A stretch of DNA of 64,000 nt from an uncultured Lachnospiraceae bacterium. Lineage in GTDB: Bacteria > Bacillota > Clostridia > Lachnospirales > Lachnospiraceae. Below are positions 49,927 to 59,442 of this stretch, piece after piece. The position numbers and the translations under genes are program-made. The DNA lies in the NCBI GenBank assembly GCA_910579615.1, contig CAJTUA010000016.1, positions 1-64,000 on the forward strand. Direction: 5' to 3'. Positions within the stretch are counted from its first letter, which is position 1; every line of letters starts with the position of its first letter. The notes under the pieces were generated by a model. That model did not search any database. It saw only the letters and a list, made by a program, of their open reading frames with translations, and had not been told where the DNA came from.

Positions 49927-50625
49927 ATGGAATACAGGATTGCAATCTGTGACGACAACCGGGCGGATATGGATTATGTCGCTTCGCTCGTGAAAGAATG
50001 GGCTGCTGCGGAGGGGATTGGGGTTTTCGTGGAAAGCTTCCCCTCCGCGGAGAGCTTTCTTTTTTGTTATGAGGATGACAAGAATTTTGACATCCTGTTG
50101 CTTGATGTCGAGATGGGGCGCATGAACGGTGTAGAGCTTGCGAAGAAAATCCGCCAGACAAACCGTGAAATGCAAATTGTTTTTATCACGGGCTACAATG
50201 ATTATATTGCGGACGGGTACGATGTCGAGGCGCTGCACTATATTTTAAAACCTGTCCAAAAACAAAAGCTTGAGACCGTCCTTGTGCGCGCAGGGGAAAA
50301 ATTAAAAAAGAATGAGGCGGCGCTGCTTTTTTCTTTGCCAGATGGCATGGTGCGGATTCCGCTCTACGAAATCCGTTTTATTGAGGTGCGCTCAAACTAT
50401 GTTACAATCCATGCAGTGCAGGAGGTAACTGTGAAAATGACGCTGTCCGCATTGGAAAAAAAGCTGGATGAGGGCTTTTTCCGGGTGGGGCGTTCGTATA
50501 TTGTGAATATGAAGTATATCCGCAAGATTATGAAGTCGGAGGTGGTTTTGGAGGGAGGGGTTAGCGTGCCGCTTGCAAGGGGGTACTATGAGCCGTTAAA
50601 CCGGGCGTTTATCCGGTATTTTTGA
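49927..50625 (+). CDS. LytTR-type response regulator
   Basis: Transcription factor of 232 residues, AgrA/VirR class. The receiver domain starts IAICDDNRADMDYV, has the phosphoacceptor Asp in ILLLDVEMG (about 55) and the Lys in YILKPV (about 106). The LytTR DNA-binding domain (about 130-232) reads IRFIEVRSNYVTIHA and FFRVGRSYIVNMKYI. GGAG lies 6 bases before the ATG. Its likely partner kinase is at 51961, separated by an ATPase gene on the other strand. The pair may control the ABC exporter genes that follow. Confidence 0.92.
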   Translation: MEYRIAICDDNRADMDYVASLVKEWAAAEGIGVFVESFPSAESFLFCYEDDKNFDILLLDVEMGRMNGVELAKKIRQTNREMQIVFITGYNDYIADGYDVEALHYILKPVQKQKLETVLVRAGEKLKKNEAALLFSLPDGMVRIPLYEIRFIEVRSNYVTIHAVQEVTVKMTLSALEKKLDEGFFRVGRSYIVNMKYIRKIMKSEVVLEGGVSVPLARGYYEPLNRAFIRYF

Positions 50626-51768
50626 CTGGGTTGGGGCAATATCAGAGTGGTATTTTTCTAAAATTTTTCCAGCTATGATATGGTTATATAAAAGTGTTTC
50701 AAAAACAACATTGGAGATTACAACCATCCCGTCTTGTTCTGAAAACATCCCGAACATGATGCCAAGATGAATAATGGAATCCGACCGGACAAAGGGGATT
50801 TGTAAACCATCAAATAGGATTCCGGTAACTGCTTTGCGAAGTTCGTGGTTGTTTTCGATGTTTTTAATGATATCATCAAACAACGTATTATCATTTTTCA
50901 GCAGTTCTTTTTCCGCATCTGTCACATTTTCAACGCTCCATTCCCCGCGGATGTTTTCGTCCATCCATTTGCAGAGCCAACTGACCAGGAACGGGTAACC
51001 GCTGGTATAAAAATATATTTTTTCGGCAATCCGGTGCGTGTCCATTCTGGTGTCAGTATCAGCAGAATATTCTTCAAGCATCTGGGCAATTTCATCAACG
51101 GAAAAACTCATGTCAACCCGAAAATCCGCGGCAATATTCCACGGGCTGTTATATTTTTTTTCCGCGCCGGGAAGGAGCTTTAATTTCAGGTTTTTGACAT
51201 CGTAAACCCCTGCCAGTATCACACTTTGAAAGGATGTATCCAACTGCTCCTGCATATCCAGATATTTGTTGCGGAGCATTCCGAGAAAGTTCAAAAAAAC
51301 CTGGTTGTCGGAGCATTGGTCTACTTCATCAATCAAAAGAACTACACCCTTGCCGACATGGCTGCAAAGTCCGGTGATTTTATCGCCAAGGATATCAAAG
51401 GCTTTATCTGAAACAATGAGATTCTTCTTCGGCGCTTCATTCCAGGCATCAATAAGTTTTTGGTCTGCCTGTATTTGGATGAGGCGTTTTGCGACATTTT
51501 TCTGAAACATATTGACAAAAGATGTATTATTGTCAAAATTATTGCCATCCACACCCTCAAAGCTTAACCGGATGACCAGATACCGGTCGGATAAGTTTCG
51601 CTGTAAGGAGGAAAGCAGGGTAGTCTTGCCGAACTGGCGCGCCCGGTTAATGGTAAAATAGGAACCCTGTTCAATGTAGTCGCGGATGATTTGTTCTACC
51701 TTTTTGGATAAATCAACCATATAATGTTTTTCCGGGATGCACAAACCGGTAAGATTAAATCTTTTCAT
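50596..51768 (-). CDS. AAA_35-like ATP-binding protein
   Basis: P-loop ATPase of 390 residues. The Walker A variant INRARQFGKTTLLSS is near 40-54 and Walker B VVLLIDEVDQCS near 143-154. A conserved YFTINRARQ start and a C-terminal helical part (VSWLCKWMDENI) fit the AAA_35/AAA-ATPase-like family common in gut Firmicutes. No nuclease motif is evident, unlike the 21407 protein. It lies antisense between the two genes of a two-component pair, and its 3' end overlaps the regulator gene by 30 bases, which suggests insertion into a former operon. The function is not established. Confidence 0.85.
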   Translation of the reverse strand: MKRFNLTGLCIPEKHYMVDLSKKVEQIIRDYIEQGSYFTINRARQFGKTTLLSSLQRNLSDRYLVIRLSFEGVDGNNFDNNTSFVNMFQKNVAKRLIQIQADQKLIDAWNEAPKKNLIVSDKAFDILGDKITGLCSHVGKGVVLLIDEVDQCSDNQVFLNFLGMLRNKYLDMQEQLDTSFQSVILAGVYDVKNLKLKLLPGAEKKYNSPWNIAADFRVDMSFSVDEIAQMLEEYSADTDTRMDTHRIAEKIYFYTSGYPFLVSWLCKWMDENIRGEWSVENVTDAEKELLKNDNTLFDDIIKNIENNHELRKAVTGILFDGLQIPFVRSDSIIHLGIMFGMFSEQDGMVVISNVVFETLLYNHIIAGKILEKYHSDIAPTQSKIPDKRPV

Positions 51769-51899
51769 GGGATGACCATACCTTTCCCTGCGCTGTTTGG
51801 CTGTTTTTTGGTATCTGTTCCCTTATTTTAGCATAACAAACCGGATAAATCTATAAAATATTGCTTAATTTTACCGCCCCCCTATTTCGCACAGTACAG

Positions 51900-51928
51900 T
51901 TGACAGGAAAATCAAATCTGTTTATAAT
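51900..51928 (+). promoter_or_regulatory. Perfect consensus promoter of the kinase-exporter operon
   Basis: TTGACA (51900-51905) and TATAAT (51923-51928) with a 17-base spacer, 32 bases before the histidine kinase start codon. Confidence 0.85.
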
Positions 51929-51960
51929 CGTTTTCATAACATAAAAGGCAGGCAATCCCT

Positions 51961-52626
51961 ATGTCATTCTTTTCAAAACAAATCGACAAGCGCATTTCCG
52001 CATATCAGCAGGAACTGATTGCAACCCATTATGCGGAGGTGGAGAATATGTATAAAAAAATGCGTGGGTGGCGGCATGACTACCGCAACCACATCCAGAC
52101 GATGAAGGCTTATGCGGCGGCGGGGGACTGGGTGGCAATCTGCGAGTATCTGGAGAAATTGGACACGGATTTGTCCAACGTGGATACCGTGGTGAAAACG
52201 GGAAATAAGATGGCGGATGCCATTATCAACAGCAAGATTTCCCTTGCGCGCTCAAAGAATATCCCGGTTAAGGCGGATGCCGACATCCCGGTGGCGCTGA
52301 CGATTTCCGAGCTTGATTTGTGCGTGATTATCGGGAATCTCTTTGACAATGCGATTGAGGCTTCCCTCGCGCTTCCGGAAGACCAGCGGATGATACGCGT
52401 GTACATGGATATGAAAAACACGCAGCTTTATATGTCCTTTACCAATTTTACCGCCGGAAAGAAGCGCACAAAAAGCGGCGGGATTTTTAAGACAACGAAG
52501 GGGGAGGGGCATGGTTTCGGGTTAGTAAGGATTGATGAAATCGTTGCCCGCTACGGCGGTTACCTTTCCCGGAACAGCGAGGACGGGGCATTTACGACAG
52601 AGATTATGCTGCCACAGAAGGGCTAA
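51961..52626 (+). CDS. Soluble GHKL histidine kinase without sensor domain
   Basis: Kinase core of 221 residues. The phosphoacceptor box is WRHDYRNHI (His near 38), the N-box NLFDNAIEA (near 125) and the G-box GEGHGFGLVRI (near 180): the AgrC/GHKL-5 type that pairs with LytTR regulators. Membrane helices and a sensor region, which usually make up the first 200 residues, are absent, and the promoter directly upstream leaves no space for them, so the protein is naturally short. It may take its signal from a partner protein. The ABC exporter genes follow. Confidence 0.88.
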   Translation: MSFFSKQIDKRISAYQQELIATHYAEVENMYKKMRGWRHDYRNHIQTMKAYAAAGDWVAICEYLEKLDTDLSNVDTVVKTGNKMADAIINSKISLARSKNIPVKADADIPVALTISELDLCVIIGNLFDNAIEASLALPEDQRMIRVYMDMKNTQLYMSFTNFTAGKKRTKSGGIFKTTKGEGHGFGLVRIDEIVARYGGYLSRNSEDGAFTTEIMLPQKG

Positions 52627-52844
52627 TGCCTCCATCCGGCAGGAAATATGAAGCGCACCTTTGCACCGCATAGCGGTCGTGTCTGCCGGAATCCCCCTGC
52701 TATTTTCTCATCCTTCCGTTCATCCCCCAAAAGAAACAATTCATCCCCCGGAACGAAAAGCTCCAAAATTCGTGCTAAGATACGGAATAAAGAAAACAAT
52801 GTATGCCCTGGTCATTTCCACGGTGTGCAGGAAAGGGGTATTAT

Positions 52845-55022
52845 GTGAAAACGGAAAGGGAATCTAAAGAGAAACCGGAAATAAAATCCGGAAGAAAATC
52901 AGAAATGGAATCCTTACAGAATACAGAAATAGAACCCGAAACTGGAGCGGCAAAAAAGAGCACACAAAAGCAAAAACCAGAACAAAAACCAGAACAAAAG
53001 CCAGAACCAGAACCAAAACAAAAACCCAAATATAATATGTGGCAGAATACCGCATATTATATCGCCTTTGCGTGGAAAGAGAAGGAAAAGAAAGTTATTT
53101 TCCTCAGTATACTTCTCGCATGTTTTGCTATTTTCAACCATCTGGTCAATCTCTATGTATCGCCGACCATCCTTTCGGTCGTTGAAAAAAGGGAACCCGT
53201 TCCAAAGCTACTGCTTACAATTTTTTGTTTTACCGGGGCAATGATGCTGTGTTCCGCGGTACTTGCCTACGTAAACACCAATCTGCCATATGGGAAAATA
53301 ACCGTGCGCACCGCTGTCCTGGAGCATATCAACCGAAAGACGATGATGACCTCCTACCCGAACGTAAATGACGATGCGTTTATCAAATTAGTTGCAAAAT
53401 GCCAGACGGTAACGAACGACAATATCTGTACAACGGAAGCGATTTGGGGAACGCTGTCGGGGCTTTTGCAGGATGGCGTATGCTTTATCCTCTGGCTATT
53501 GTTGTTGTCAAATGTAGACCTGCGGATGATTGCCGTGGTTTTCGTTACGTCTGTCATTGGTTATTTTGTGAATCGGTATGTGAGCGGTTATGAGTACCGT
53601 CACCGCGATGAACTGTCGGGGCATGAAAAACGTCTGTGGTATGTCAGCAGCCGGGCAGGGGATTACAGCGCGGCGAAGGACATCCGAATTTTCGGTATGC
53701 GGCCCTGGCTGGCGCAGTTGGGGGAACGGGCAATGGCGGCTTACATGGCGTTTCGCAACAGGGCGGAGGGTGTTTATGCCTGGGGGCGGATTGCAGATTT
53801 AATCCTTGCGTTTCTTCGCAACGGGATTGCTTATTTATACTTAATCCGGCTTGTGGTTCTGGGTGAAATTACAGCGGCACAGTTTTTGCTGTATTTTTCA
53901 GCGGTGGGTGGTTTTACAATGTGGGTGTGTGGTATTCTGGGGAACCTTGCCAGGCTGCACCAACAGTGCCTTGATATATCGACCGTGCGGGAATGTCTGG
54001 AATACCCGGAATGTTTTCGGTTTGAGGATGGGGAGCGCCTGAAACCTGATTCAAATGCGGATTATGAAATCCGTCTGGAAAATGTTTCATTCCGCTATCC
54101 GGGCGCAGAGAAGGAAACCCTCTCCAAGATTAACCTCACGCTGCACCCGGGCGAGAAGCTTGCCATTGTGGGTGTGAACGGGGCGGGGAAGACAACGCTC
54201 GTCCGGCTTATCTGCGGCATGTATGACCCGACCGAAGGGCGCGTGCTTTTGAACGGGCGGGATATCCGGGAATATAACCGGCGCGATTATTATGCCCTTT
54301 TTTCTGCGGTATTCCAGAATTTCAGCATTCTGGCGGGGAGCATTGCCGCCAACATCGCCCAGACGGAAGACGGGATTGATGGGGAGCGGGTGGAGAAATG
54401 TATAGAGGAGGCGGGGCTGAAAGAGAAGATAGAAGGCTTAAGCGGGCAGTATAACACGCTCCTGGACCGCAAAGTGTACGAGGAGGCGGTTGAGCTTTCC
54501 GGGGGCGAGATGCAGCGGCTGATGCTTGCGAGGGCGCTGTACAAGGGTGCCCCGGTGATTGTGCTGGACGAGCCGACCGCGGCGCTTGACCCGATTGCCG
54601 AATCATACCTGTACCAGAAATATAACGAAATGACAAAGGGGCGGCTTTCGGTGTATATTTCGCACCGGCTTGCTTCCACGCGGTTCTGCGACCGGATAAT
54701 CTTATTGGAAGAAAACCGGATTGCGGAGGAAGGAACACATGAGGAATTGCTTGAGAAAAACGCAAGCTATGCAAAGCTGTTTGCGGTGCAGAGCAAGTAT
54801 TACCAGGAGGGCAGCAAGGAAGCGCAAAAATTTGGAGAAATAACGAAATTTGAAAATTGTCCGGAAGAAATTTCCAGGAACGGTGAAAAGATGCTGAAAT
54901 TTCGGAAGGTGATTTTGGGAATCCGGAAAGAAATGATGGTGTCTTGGAACAAGGCTCAGGGAATTCGGAAAAATCGGAAGATTCCGGGAGAGGGGGCGCG
55001 GACAAATGAAAGGCAAAGATAA
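52845..55022 (+). CDS. ABC exporter half-transporter 1 with charged N-terminal extension
   Basis: Membrane-ATPase fusion of 725 residues. After about 60 residues of hydrophilic sequence with a KPEQKPEQKPEPEP repeat, six membrane helices (about 85-400) lead to an ATPase: Walker A VGVNGAGKTTLVRL, signature LSGGEMQRLMLA, Walker B VIVLDEPTAALD. The start is taken as GTG at 52845 behind GGAAAGGGG; an ATG two bases earlier is immediately followed by TGA. It overlaps the next exporter by 17 bases and forms a heterodimer with it. Regulation by the preceding kinase/LytTR pair suggests peptide export or defence; the substrate is unknown. Residues after about 665 are a low-complexity Lys-rich tail. Confidence 0.88.
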   Translation: MKTERESKEKPEIKSGRKSEMESLQNTEIEPETGAAKKSTQKQKPEQKPEQKPEPEPKQKPKYNMWQNTAYYIAFAWKEKEKKVIFLSILLACFAIFNHLVNLYVSPTILSVVEKREPVPKLLLTIFCFTGAMMLCSAVLAYVNTNLPYGKITVRTAVLEHINRKTMMTSYPNVNDDAFIKLVAKCQTVTNDNICTTEAIWGTLSGLLQDGVCFILWLLLLSNVDLRMIAVVFVTSVIGYFVNRYVSGYEYRHRDELSGHEKRLWYVSSRAGDYSAAKDIRIFGMRPWLAQLGERAMAAYMAFRNRAEGVYAWGRIADLILAFLRNGIAYLYLIRLVVLGEITAAQFLLYFSAVGGFTMWVCGILGNLARLHQQCLDISTVRECLEYPECFRFEDGERLKPDSNADYEIRLENVSFRYPGAEKETLSKINLTLHPGEKLAIVGVNGAGKTTLVRLICGMYDPTEGRVLLNGRDIREYNRRDYYALFSAVFQNFSILAGSIAANIAQTEDGIDGERVEKCIEEAGLKEKIEGLSGQYNTLLDRKVYEEAVELSGGEMQRLMLARALYKGAPVIVLDEPTAALDPIAESYLYQKYNEMTKGRLSVYISHRLASTRFCDRIILLEENRIAEEGTHEELLEKNASYAKLFAVQSKYYQEGSKEAQKFGEITKFENCPEEISRNGEKMLKFRKVILGIRKEMMVSWNKAQGIRKNRKIPGEGARTNERQR

Positions 55023-56883
55023 AAACCAGCTCTCATGGAGAGAGGCTTTCCGGTTAAATGGAAGGGCATTCCGTCTGATTTACAAAAAGTATCCTCAAAT
55101 GATATTTTCACGTTTTGTCAGCACTGTATGGGATGCGCTCACGCCATATATCAGTATTTACCTCTCGGCGCTTATTATCGGGGAGCTTGCCGGGGCAAGG
55201 GATGTGGAACGCCTGCGGGAACTGGTGCTTGTTACGCTTTGCGCGGAAGCATTGCTGGCGCTTGCGAATGCAATACTCATAAAATGGAAAAATTATGTCA
55301 ACGCCGGGTCAAATTACAAATGGAAGAAGTTTTATGAAGAAAAGCTGTTGGATATGGATTTTATTGATGTTGACGACAGCAGGACACATGATTTGTATTA
55401 TAAGATTGAGCAATTCCGCTACGGGGGTGGCTGGGGGCTGATGCGTGTGCTGTTGATTTTTGAAAAGTTGGTATCCGCGCTGTTTATCATCTTAGGCGGC
55501 ATTGTGCTGACGGTCTCGCTTTTTACAAGCAGGGTACCAAAAGCTTCCGGCGCGTATATGCTGTTAAATCATCCATTCTTCCTTCTGGCGATGGTTGCCG
55601 TTATGTTCGCGACCATTTATCTGTCCCCTGCTTTAACAGCAAAGGCGGACAGATATTGGGTCAAAAATTCGGATGCCAGACAGGCGGGAAACAGGATATT
55701 TTGTTTTAAACTGGCTTTCATGACCTATAAGGGTGATTTGGCATCGGATGTGCGGATTTACCGCCAGGATAGGTTTATGGAAAAATATGATGGCGATAAA
55801 AGCGGAATCTTTTATTCCAATGGGTTGTTCGCGAAGTATGCGGCAAGGGCTGGAGGACTATATTATGCGGCATCGGCGGCGGTGTCCGTTGCGTTTATGG
55901 GGATTGCCTACGCGTTCGTCTGCTTAAAGGCATGGGCGGGTGCGTTTGCCATCGGGGAAGTGACGCAGTATATTGCTTCGATTACAAAGGTATCCGTCGG
56001 GGTATCCTCGCTGGTCGGGGCAATGGGAGATATCCGCAACAATGCCCCATTTTTGAAGGAAAATTTCCGCTTCCTCGATATCCCGAACACAATGTATCAG
56101 GGCAGCCTTACCGTAGAAAAAAGGAAAGACCGCGATTATGAGGTGGAATTTAAAAATGTTTCCTTCCGCTATCCGGGCAGCGATACCTGGGCGCTGAAAA
56201 ATATCAATATGAAATTTCGTATTGGGCAGCGCCTTGCCGTGGTGGGGAGGAACGGGAGCGGGAAGACAACGTTTATTAAGCTGCTCTGCCGTCTCTACGA
56301 CCCGACGGAGGGCGAGATTTTATTGAATGGAATCAATATCCGCAAATACAATTACCGGGATTATATGTCGATTTTTTCCGTGGTGTTTCAGGATTTCAGG
56401 CTTTTTGCTTTCCCGCTCGGGCAGAATGTCGCGGCGGGGATGGATTATGATAAGGAGCGTGCAGAGGATTGTCTGGTTAAGGCGGGGCTTGGCGGGAAGC
56501 TTAAGAGTATGCCGGAAGGGTTGGAAACCCATCTGTACAAGGATTTCAGTGACAATGGCGTAGATATCTCGGGCGGTGAGGCGCAGAAGATTGCCATTGC
56601 GCGTGCGCTGTATAAAAATTCGCCGTTTATTGTGCTGGACGAGCCGACCGCGGCGCTCGACCCGATTGCGGAGGCGGAGATTTACAGCAAGTTCAGTGAG
56701 ATTGTGAAGGATAAGACAGCGATTTATATCAGCCACAGACTTTCGTCTTGCCGGTTCTGCGATGATATCGCGGTGTTTGACAAGGGTCAGATTGTGCAGC
56801 AGGGCAGCCACGAGAATCTGGTCGCGGATGTGGGCGGGAAGTATTATGAGCTGTGGCAGGCGCAGGCACAGTATTATACGTAA
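55006..56883 (+). CDS. ABC exporter half-transporter 2
   Basis: Partner half-transporter of 625 residues: a membrane domain (about 20-330) and a C-terminal ATPase with Walker A VGRNGSGKTTFIKL, signature ISGGEAQKIAIA and Walker B FIVLDEPTAALD. Its start lies inside the 3' end of the first exporter gene. Both ATPases keep the catalytic Glu after the Walker B Asp. The tandem matches the broken pair at 29.2-29.8 kb in gene order and motif variants. Confidence 0.9.
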   Translation: MKGKDKNQLSWREAFRLNGRAFRLIYKKYPQMIFSRFVSTVWDALTPYISIYLSALIIGELAGARDVERLRELVLVTLCAEALLALANAILIKWKNYVNAGSNYKWKKFYEEKLLDMDFIDVDDSRTHDLYYKIEQFRYGGGWGLMRVLLIFEKLVSALFIILGGIVLTVSLFTSRVPKASGAYMLLNHPFFLLAMVAVMFATIYLSPALTAKADRYWVKNSDARQAGNRIFCFKLAFMTYKGDLASDVRIYRQDRFMEKYDGDKSGIFYSNGLFAKYAARAGGLYYAASAAVSVAFMGIAYAFVCLKAWAGAFAIGEVTQYIASITKVSVGVSSLVGAMGDIRNNAPFLKENFRFLDIPNTMYQGSLTVEKRKDRDYEVEFKNVSFRYPGSDTWALKNINMKFRIGQRLAVVGRNGSGKTTFIKLLCRLYDPTEGEILLNGINIRKYNYRDYMSIFSVVFQDFRLFAFPLGQNVAAGMDYDKERAEDCLVKAGLGGKLKSMPEGLETHLYKDFSDNGVDISGGEAQKIAIARALYKNSPFIVLDEPTAALDPIAEAEIYSKFSEIVKDKTAIYISHRLSSCRFCDDIAVFDKGQIVQQGSHENLVADVGGKYYELWQAQAQYYT

Positions 56884-56897
56884 GGGGAAGTATGGAA

Positions 56898-56992
56898 AGG
56901 ACTGCCGCGCGAAGGGAAAATGCATAAAATATGGTATCGGGTAAAGGTAAAAACGATGATATTTTGTGGGTTTTTCTTCGTGCGGCAGTCCT
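56898..56992. repeat. Terminator-like palindromic element, family A copy 3
   Basis: AGGACTGCCGCGCGAAGGGAAA (in two parts, 56898-56919) pairs with TTTTTCTTCGTGCGGCAGTCCT at 56971-56992, 19 of 22 positions, between the convergent exporter and solute-binding genes. The core equals that of the copies at 12903 and 23121. Confidence 0.8.
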
Positions 56993-57004
56993 GGGATGTG
57001 GATA

Positions 57005-59170
57005 TTATTCCATCAGGGAGGCTTCGACCTGGCGTTGTTTCTTCTCCAAAGCTTCGTCCAGACTAATCAGACCTAATTGGTATTCATTGATGTAATCGGT
57101 ATATGGCGCCCAGATATATCCCAACTCGATAACTGCCTGGGAGTAAATCTCATGCATATCGCGGATGACCGGGAGCGAGGTATCATAAATACTTTCATGT
57201 GCCTCCAAATCTTCCCGCAAAAATATGCTGGTCGGGCTGTTATATGTACGGATTCCTCCGGTGACCAAAGCTTCCAGATATGCAAGCGCGGCTTCCTTCT
57301 GCCTGCCATAAGGATTGAGCAATGCGAAGGCAAGCCCTGCCGACAATTTTTCGGAAGGGTCGGCAAGCACCGGTACCGGCATCGCACGCCAACCCGCAAG
57401 CTGCTCATTTATCTCTTCCTCCCCTATAAAATCATAGGAAAGCAGGCTTTTATCATAGTCCGTCTTGAATATGACCCGTGTTTTGTCATATTCGTGGGCA
57501 TCTTTGATGTCCCCGAGAAAATTCGACCCATAATCCTGCGCAAGCACATGGAAAAGGGGGTGGAACGGTGTCTCGCTGTTGATATCCCAACCCGTCCAGA
57601 GCTTCTCGGCAAGCCATCGGTATAAATCTGTAAAATAATCCACTTTTTTGTTTGCAAAATCGTTATAATTGAGGTCGTAGCGGCTGTCACATAGAAAGAT
57701 AAAAGAAAGTGCATTGCTGTAATACCGGTATTCTCCGGTATTCCCCTGAAGCCGCTCCAATGTCTGCAAATAGTGTTCTGCCGTTCCCAGGTCTTCCGGC
57801 GACAACCCGAATTTCTCCATATTTTCTTCTACATACCATGTCATATCCGTGCCGATATCGAGCGGCAGCATCCAGATATCCCCGTTCTCTGCTTTTGCTG
57901 CCTGCTGTGCGGAAGCAAGACAGCTTTCCAGATACCCACAGATGATATCCGAACCCTGCAGGCTTTCATAAATTCCCAAATCCCGGCATTGCCGCGCAAA
58001 AATACTGCTCGTTCCAAGCAAATAAATATCAACATCGCTATTCCCTGCCATTAATTCTGTTACAATCGACTCGTAATCCAACGGCATATCAACGAGCTTT
58101 GTCTTCATCCCGGTAAGATTTCTGATCTCACCCGTCTTAAGGCTTCGATAAACATTTGCATAGCCGCTGACGACGATTGTTTCATCACGTACTGATTTTT
58201 GGGGTTCTCCTGCTGTTTCTGCGTCCGAAGGCTGTTCTTGCGCAAAAATCTCAAGCCCACCATCTTCCGTGACAAAAGCAGTCTGAATCAATGCCCGTTC
58301 TCCCAGATCATACAAAAAAACATTCCCACGGTAAAACTGCAGGTCGTTCCCAAACATTGTATAAGCCTGCGCGGCAATGCTCGTTTCTTCCCCTGTCTGC
58401 AAATTAATGGCAATTAACCCCGCATCCGGTGTCATCGCGAAGAAATATCCGCCGTCCACCGCAACCGCAAGGGAATTTCTCATATTGTCCTGATGGTATT
58501 TTTGCGTTACCTTCCCTTTTTCATTATCGTAAAGATACAGATAATATTTATTTTCCTCCCAACCATAGAAATAAATCTCCCCGTTCTCCGTGCGGCACTC
58601 TGCTATGATATTTTTTAACGGCAGTGTCGTATAGGTTCCGTTTTCTGCATTGATACAATAGAGGATTTCTCCGTAGTTTTCGAAATCCTGCGCACCGAAC
58701 GTAAACATCCCTTCCTGGCTTTGCGCAGTATACGGAATTCCAAGGACATAAATCTTGCCGTCAAGGGCGACCATGTTCCGGATGATTTGGAAGAGGATGG
58801 AATTCGTGATAACCCTTGGCGCATCACCGGAAAGTTCGACAATGGCAGACTGATAATAATCGTAAGCGTAACATTTTTCGCCGTCGTAACAGAAATTTCC
58901 GTAAAAGGAGCCAGGGGTGCTGTTTTCCAACAATTTCCCTGTAATGTCGTAGGAGTATAGGCAGCCATCGCCTGCGCCGACCAGAATCTCGCCGGAAGGA
59001 CTGATTGCAAAAGCCTCAAAGCCGTCCTCACTTGCGATGGTGGAATACTCATATCGCTCATAACCGGAACGGTCATTCTCTGGCGTGCTGTCTGCCTTTT
59101 GGCAGGCGGTAAGCAGGGCAGAGCACATGAAAATAATTGTAAATATGATAGGTGTTTTTGAATTTTTCAT
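57005..59170 (-). CDS. Solute-binding lipoprotein with N-terminal propeller-like domain
   Basis: Exported lipoprotein of 721 residues. The signal peptide ends in the lipobox LTAC (Cys near 23). Residues about 40-330 show repeated beta strands with Gly-Tyr-Tyr patterns (ILVGAGDGCLYSYD, KYYLYLYDNEKGK, GGYFFAMTPDAGLIAIN), like a beta-propeller. From about 345, MKTKLVDMPLDYESIVTELM to GLAFALLNPYGRQKEAALAYL is an ABC family 1 solute-binding fold. No permease gene is adjacent, so it may work as an orphan sensor or with a remote transporter. Its start overlaps the stop of a 41-codon upstream frame (ATGA). Confidence 0.82.
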   Translation of the reverse strand: MKNSKTPIIFTIIFMCSALLTACQKADSTPENDRSGYERYEYSTIASEDGFEAFAISPSGEILVGAGDGCLYSYDITGKLLENSTPGSFYGNFCYDGEKCYAYDYYQSAIVELSGDAPRVITNSILFQIIRNMVALDGKIYVLGIPYTAQSQEGMFTFGAQDFENYGEILYCINAENGTYTTLPLKNIIAECRTENGEIYFYGWEENKYYLYLYDNEKGKVTQKYHQDNMRNSLAVAVDGGYFFAMTPDAGLIAINLQTGEETSIAAQAYTMFGNDLQFYRGNVFLYDLGERALIQTAFVTEDGGLEIFAQEQPSDAETAGEPQKSVRDETIVVSGYANVYRSLKTGEIRNLTGMKTKLVDMPLDYESIVTELMAGNSDVDIYLLGTSSIFARQCRDLGIYESLQGSDIICGYLESCLASAQQAAKAENGDIWMLPLDIGTDMTWYVEENMEKFGLSPEDLGTAEHYLQTLERLQGNTGEYRYYSNALSFIFLCDSRYDLNYNDFANKKVDYFTDLYRWLAEKLWTGWDINSETPFHPLFHVLAQDYGSNFLGDIKDAHEYDKTRVIFKTDYDKSLLSYDFIGEEEINEQLAGWRAMPVPVLADPSEKLSAGLAFALLNPYGRQKEAALAYLEALVTGGIRTYNSPTSIFLREDLEAHESIYDTSLPVIRDMHEIYSQAVIELGYIWAPYTDYINEYQLGLISLDEALEKKQRQVEASLME

Positions 59171-59292
59171 AGATGATTTCCTCGTATCAATTGAGTAGGG
59201 GAATGTTTTTCTGCACTGCTCGCCGCACGGGGCGCGTGCTGCAAAGTAGCGGATGACAGAACCCCCACGTTTGATTTTTTTGGCATTTTCAT
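59167..59292 (-). CDS. 41-residue upstream ORF coupled to the lipoprotein gene
   Basis: Short frame starting at 59292 behind a strong GGAGGAATATAAT ribosome site and ending in TGA that overlaps the ATG of the solute-binding lipoprotein by the ATGA pattern. The peptide (MKMPKKSNVGVLSSATLQHA at its start) is basic and Ser/Ala-rich without a hydrophobic helix. The lipoprotein gene itself has the ribosome site GAGGAAAT within this frame, so translation could be coupled. It may be a regulatory leader or a real small protein; I cannot tell. Confidence 0.5.
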   Translation of the reverse strand: MKMPKKSNVGVLSSATLQHAPRAASSAEKHSPTQLIRGNHL

Positions 59293-59324
59293 ATTATATT
59301 CCTCCATAATAATTTGATTATTTT

Positions 59325-59353
59325 ATTATATCACGGTAATTTTGTCTGTGCAA
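59325..59353 (-). promoter_or_regulatory. Promoter of the upstream ORF and lipoprotein gene
   Basis: On the minus strand TTGCAC (59353-59348) and TATAAT (59330-59325) with a 17-base spacer, 32 bases before the small ORF. Confidence 0.75.
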
Positions 59354-59442
59354 TATTATAATATTACAAAAGTAGAAAGTTTGTTTTGCCTATGTCTGTT
59401 GTTTTTCTACAACAAAAAAGATGTATTAGAAATTATCAGAAG

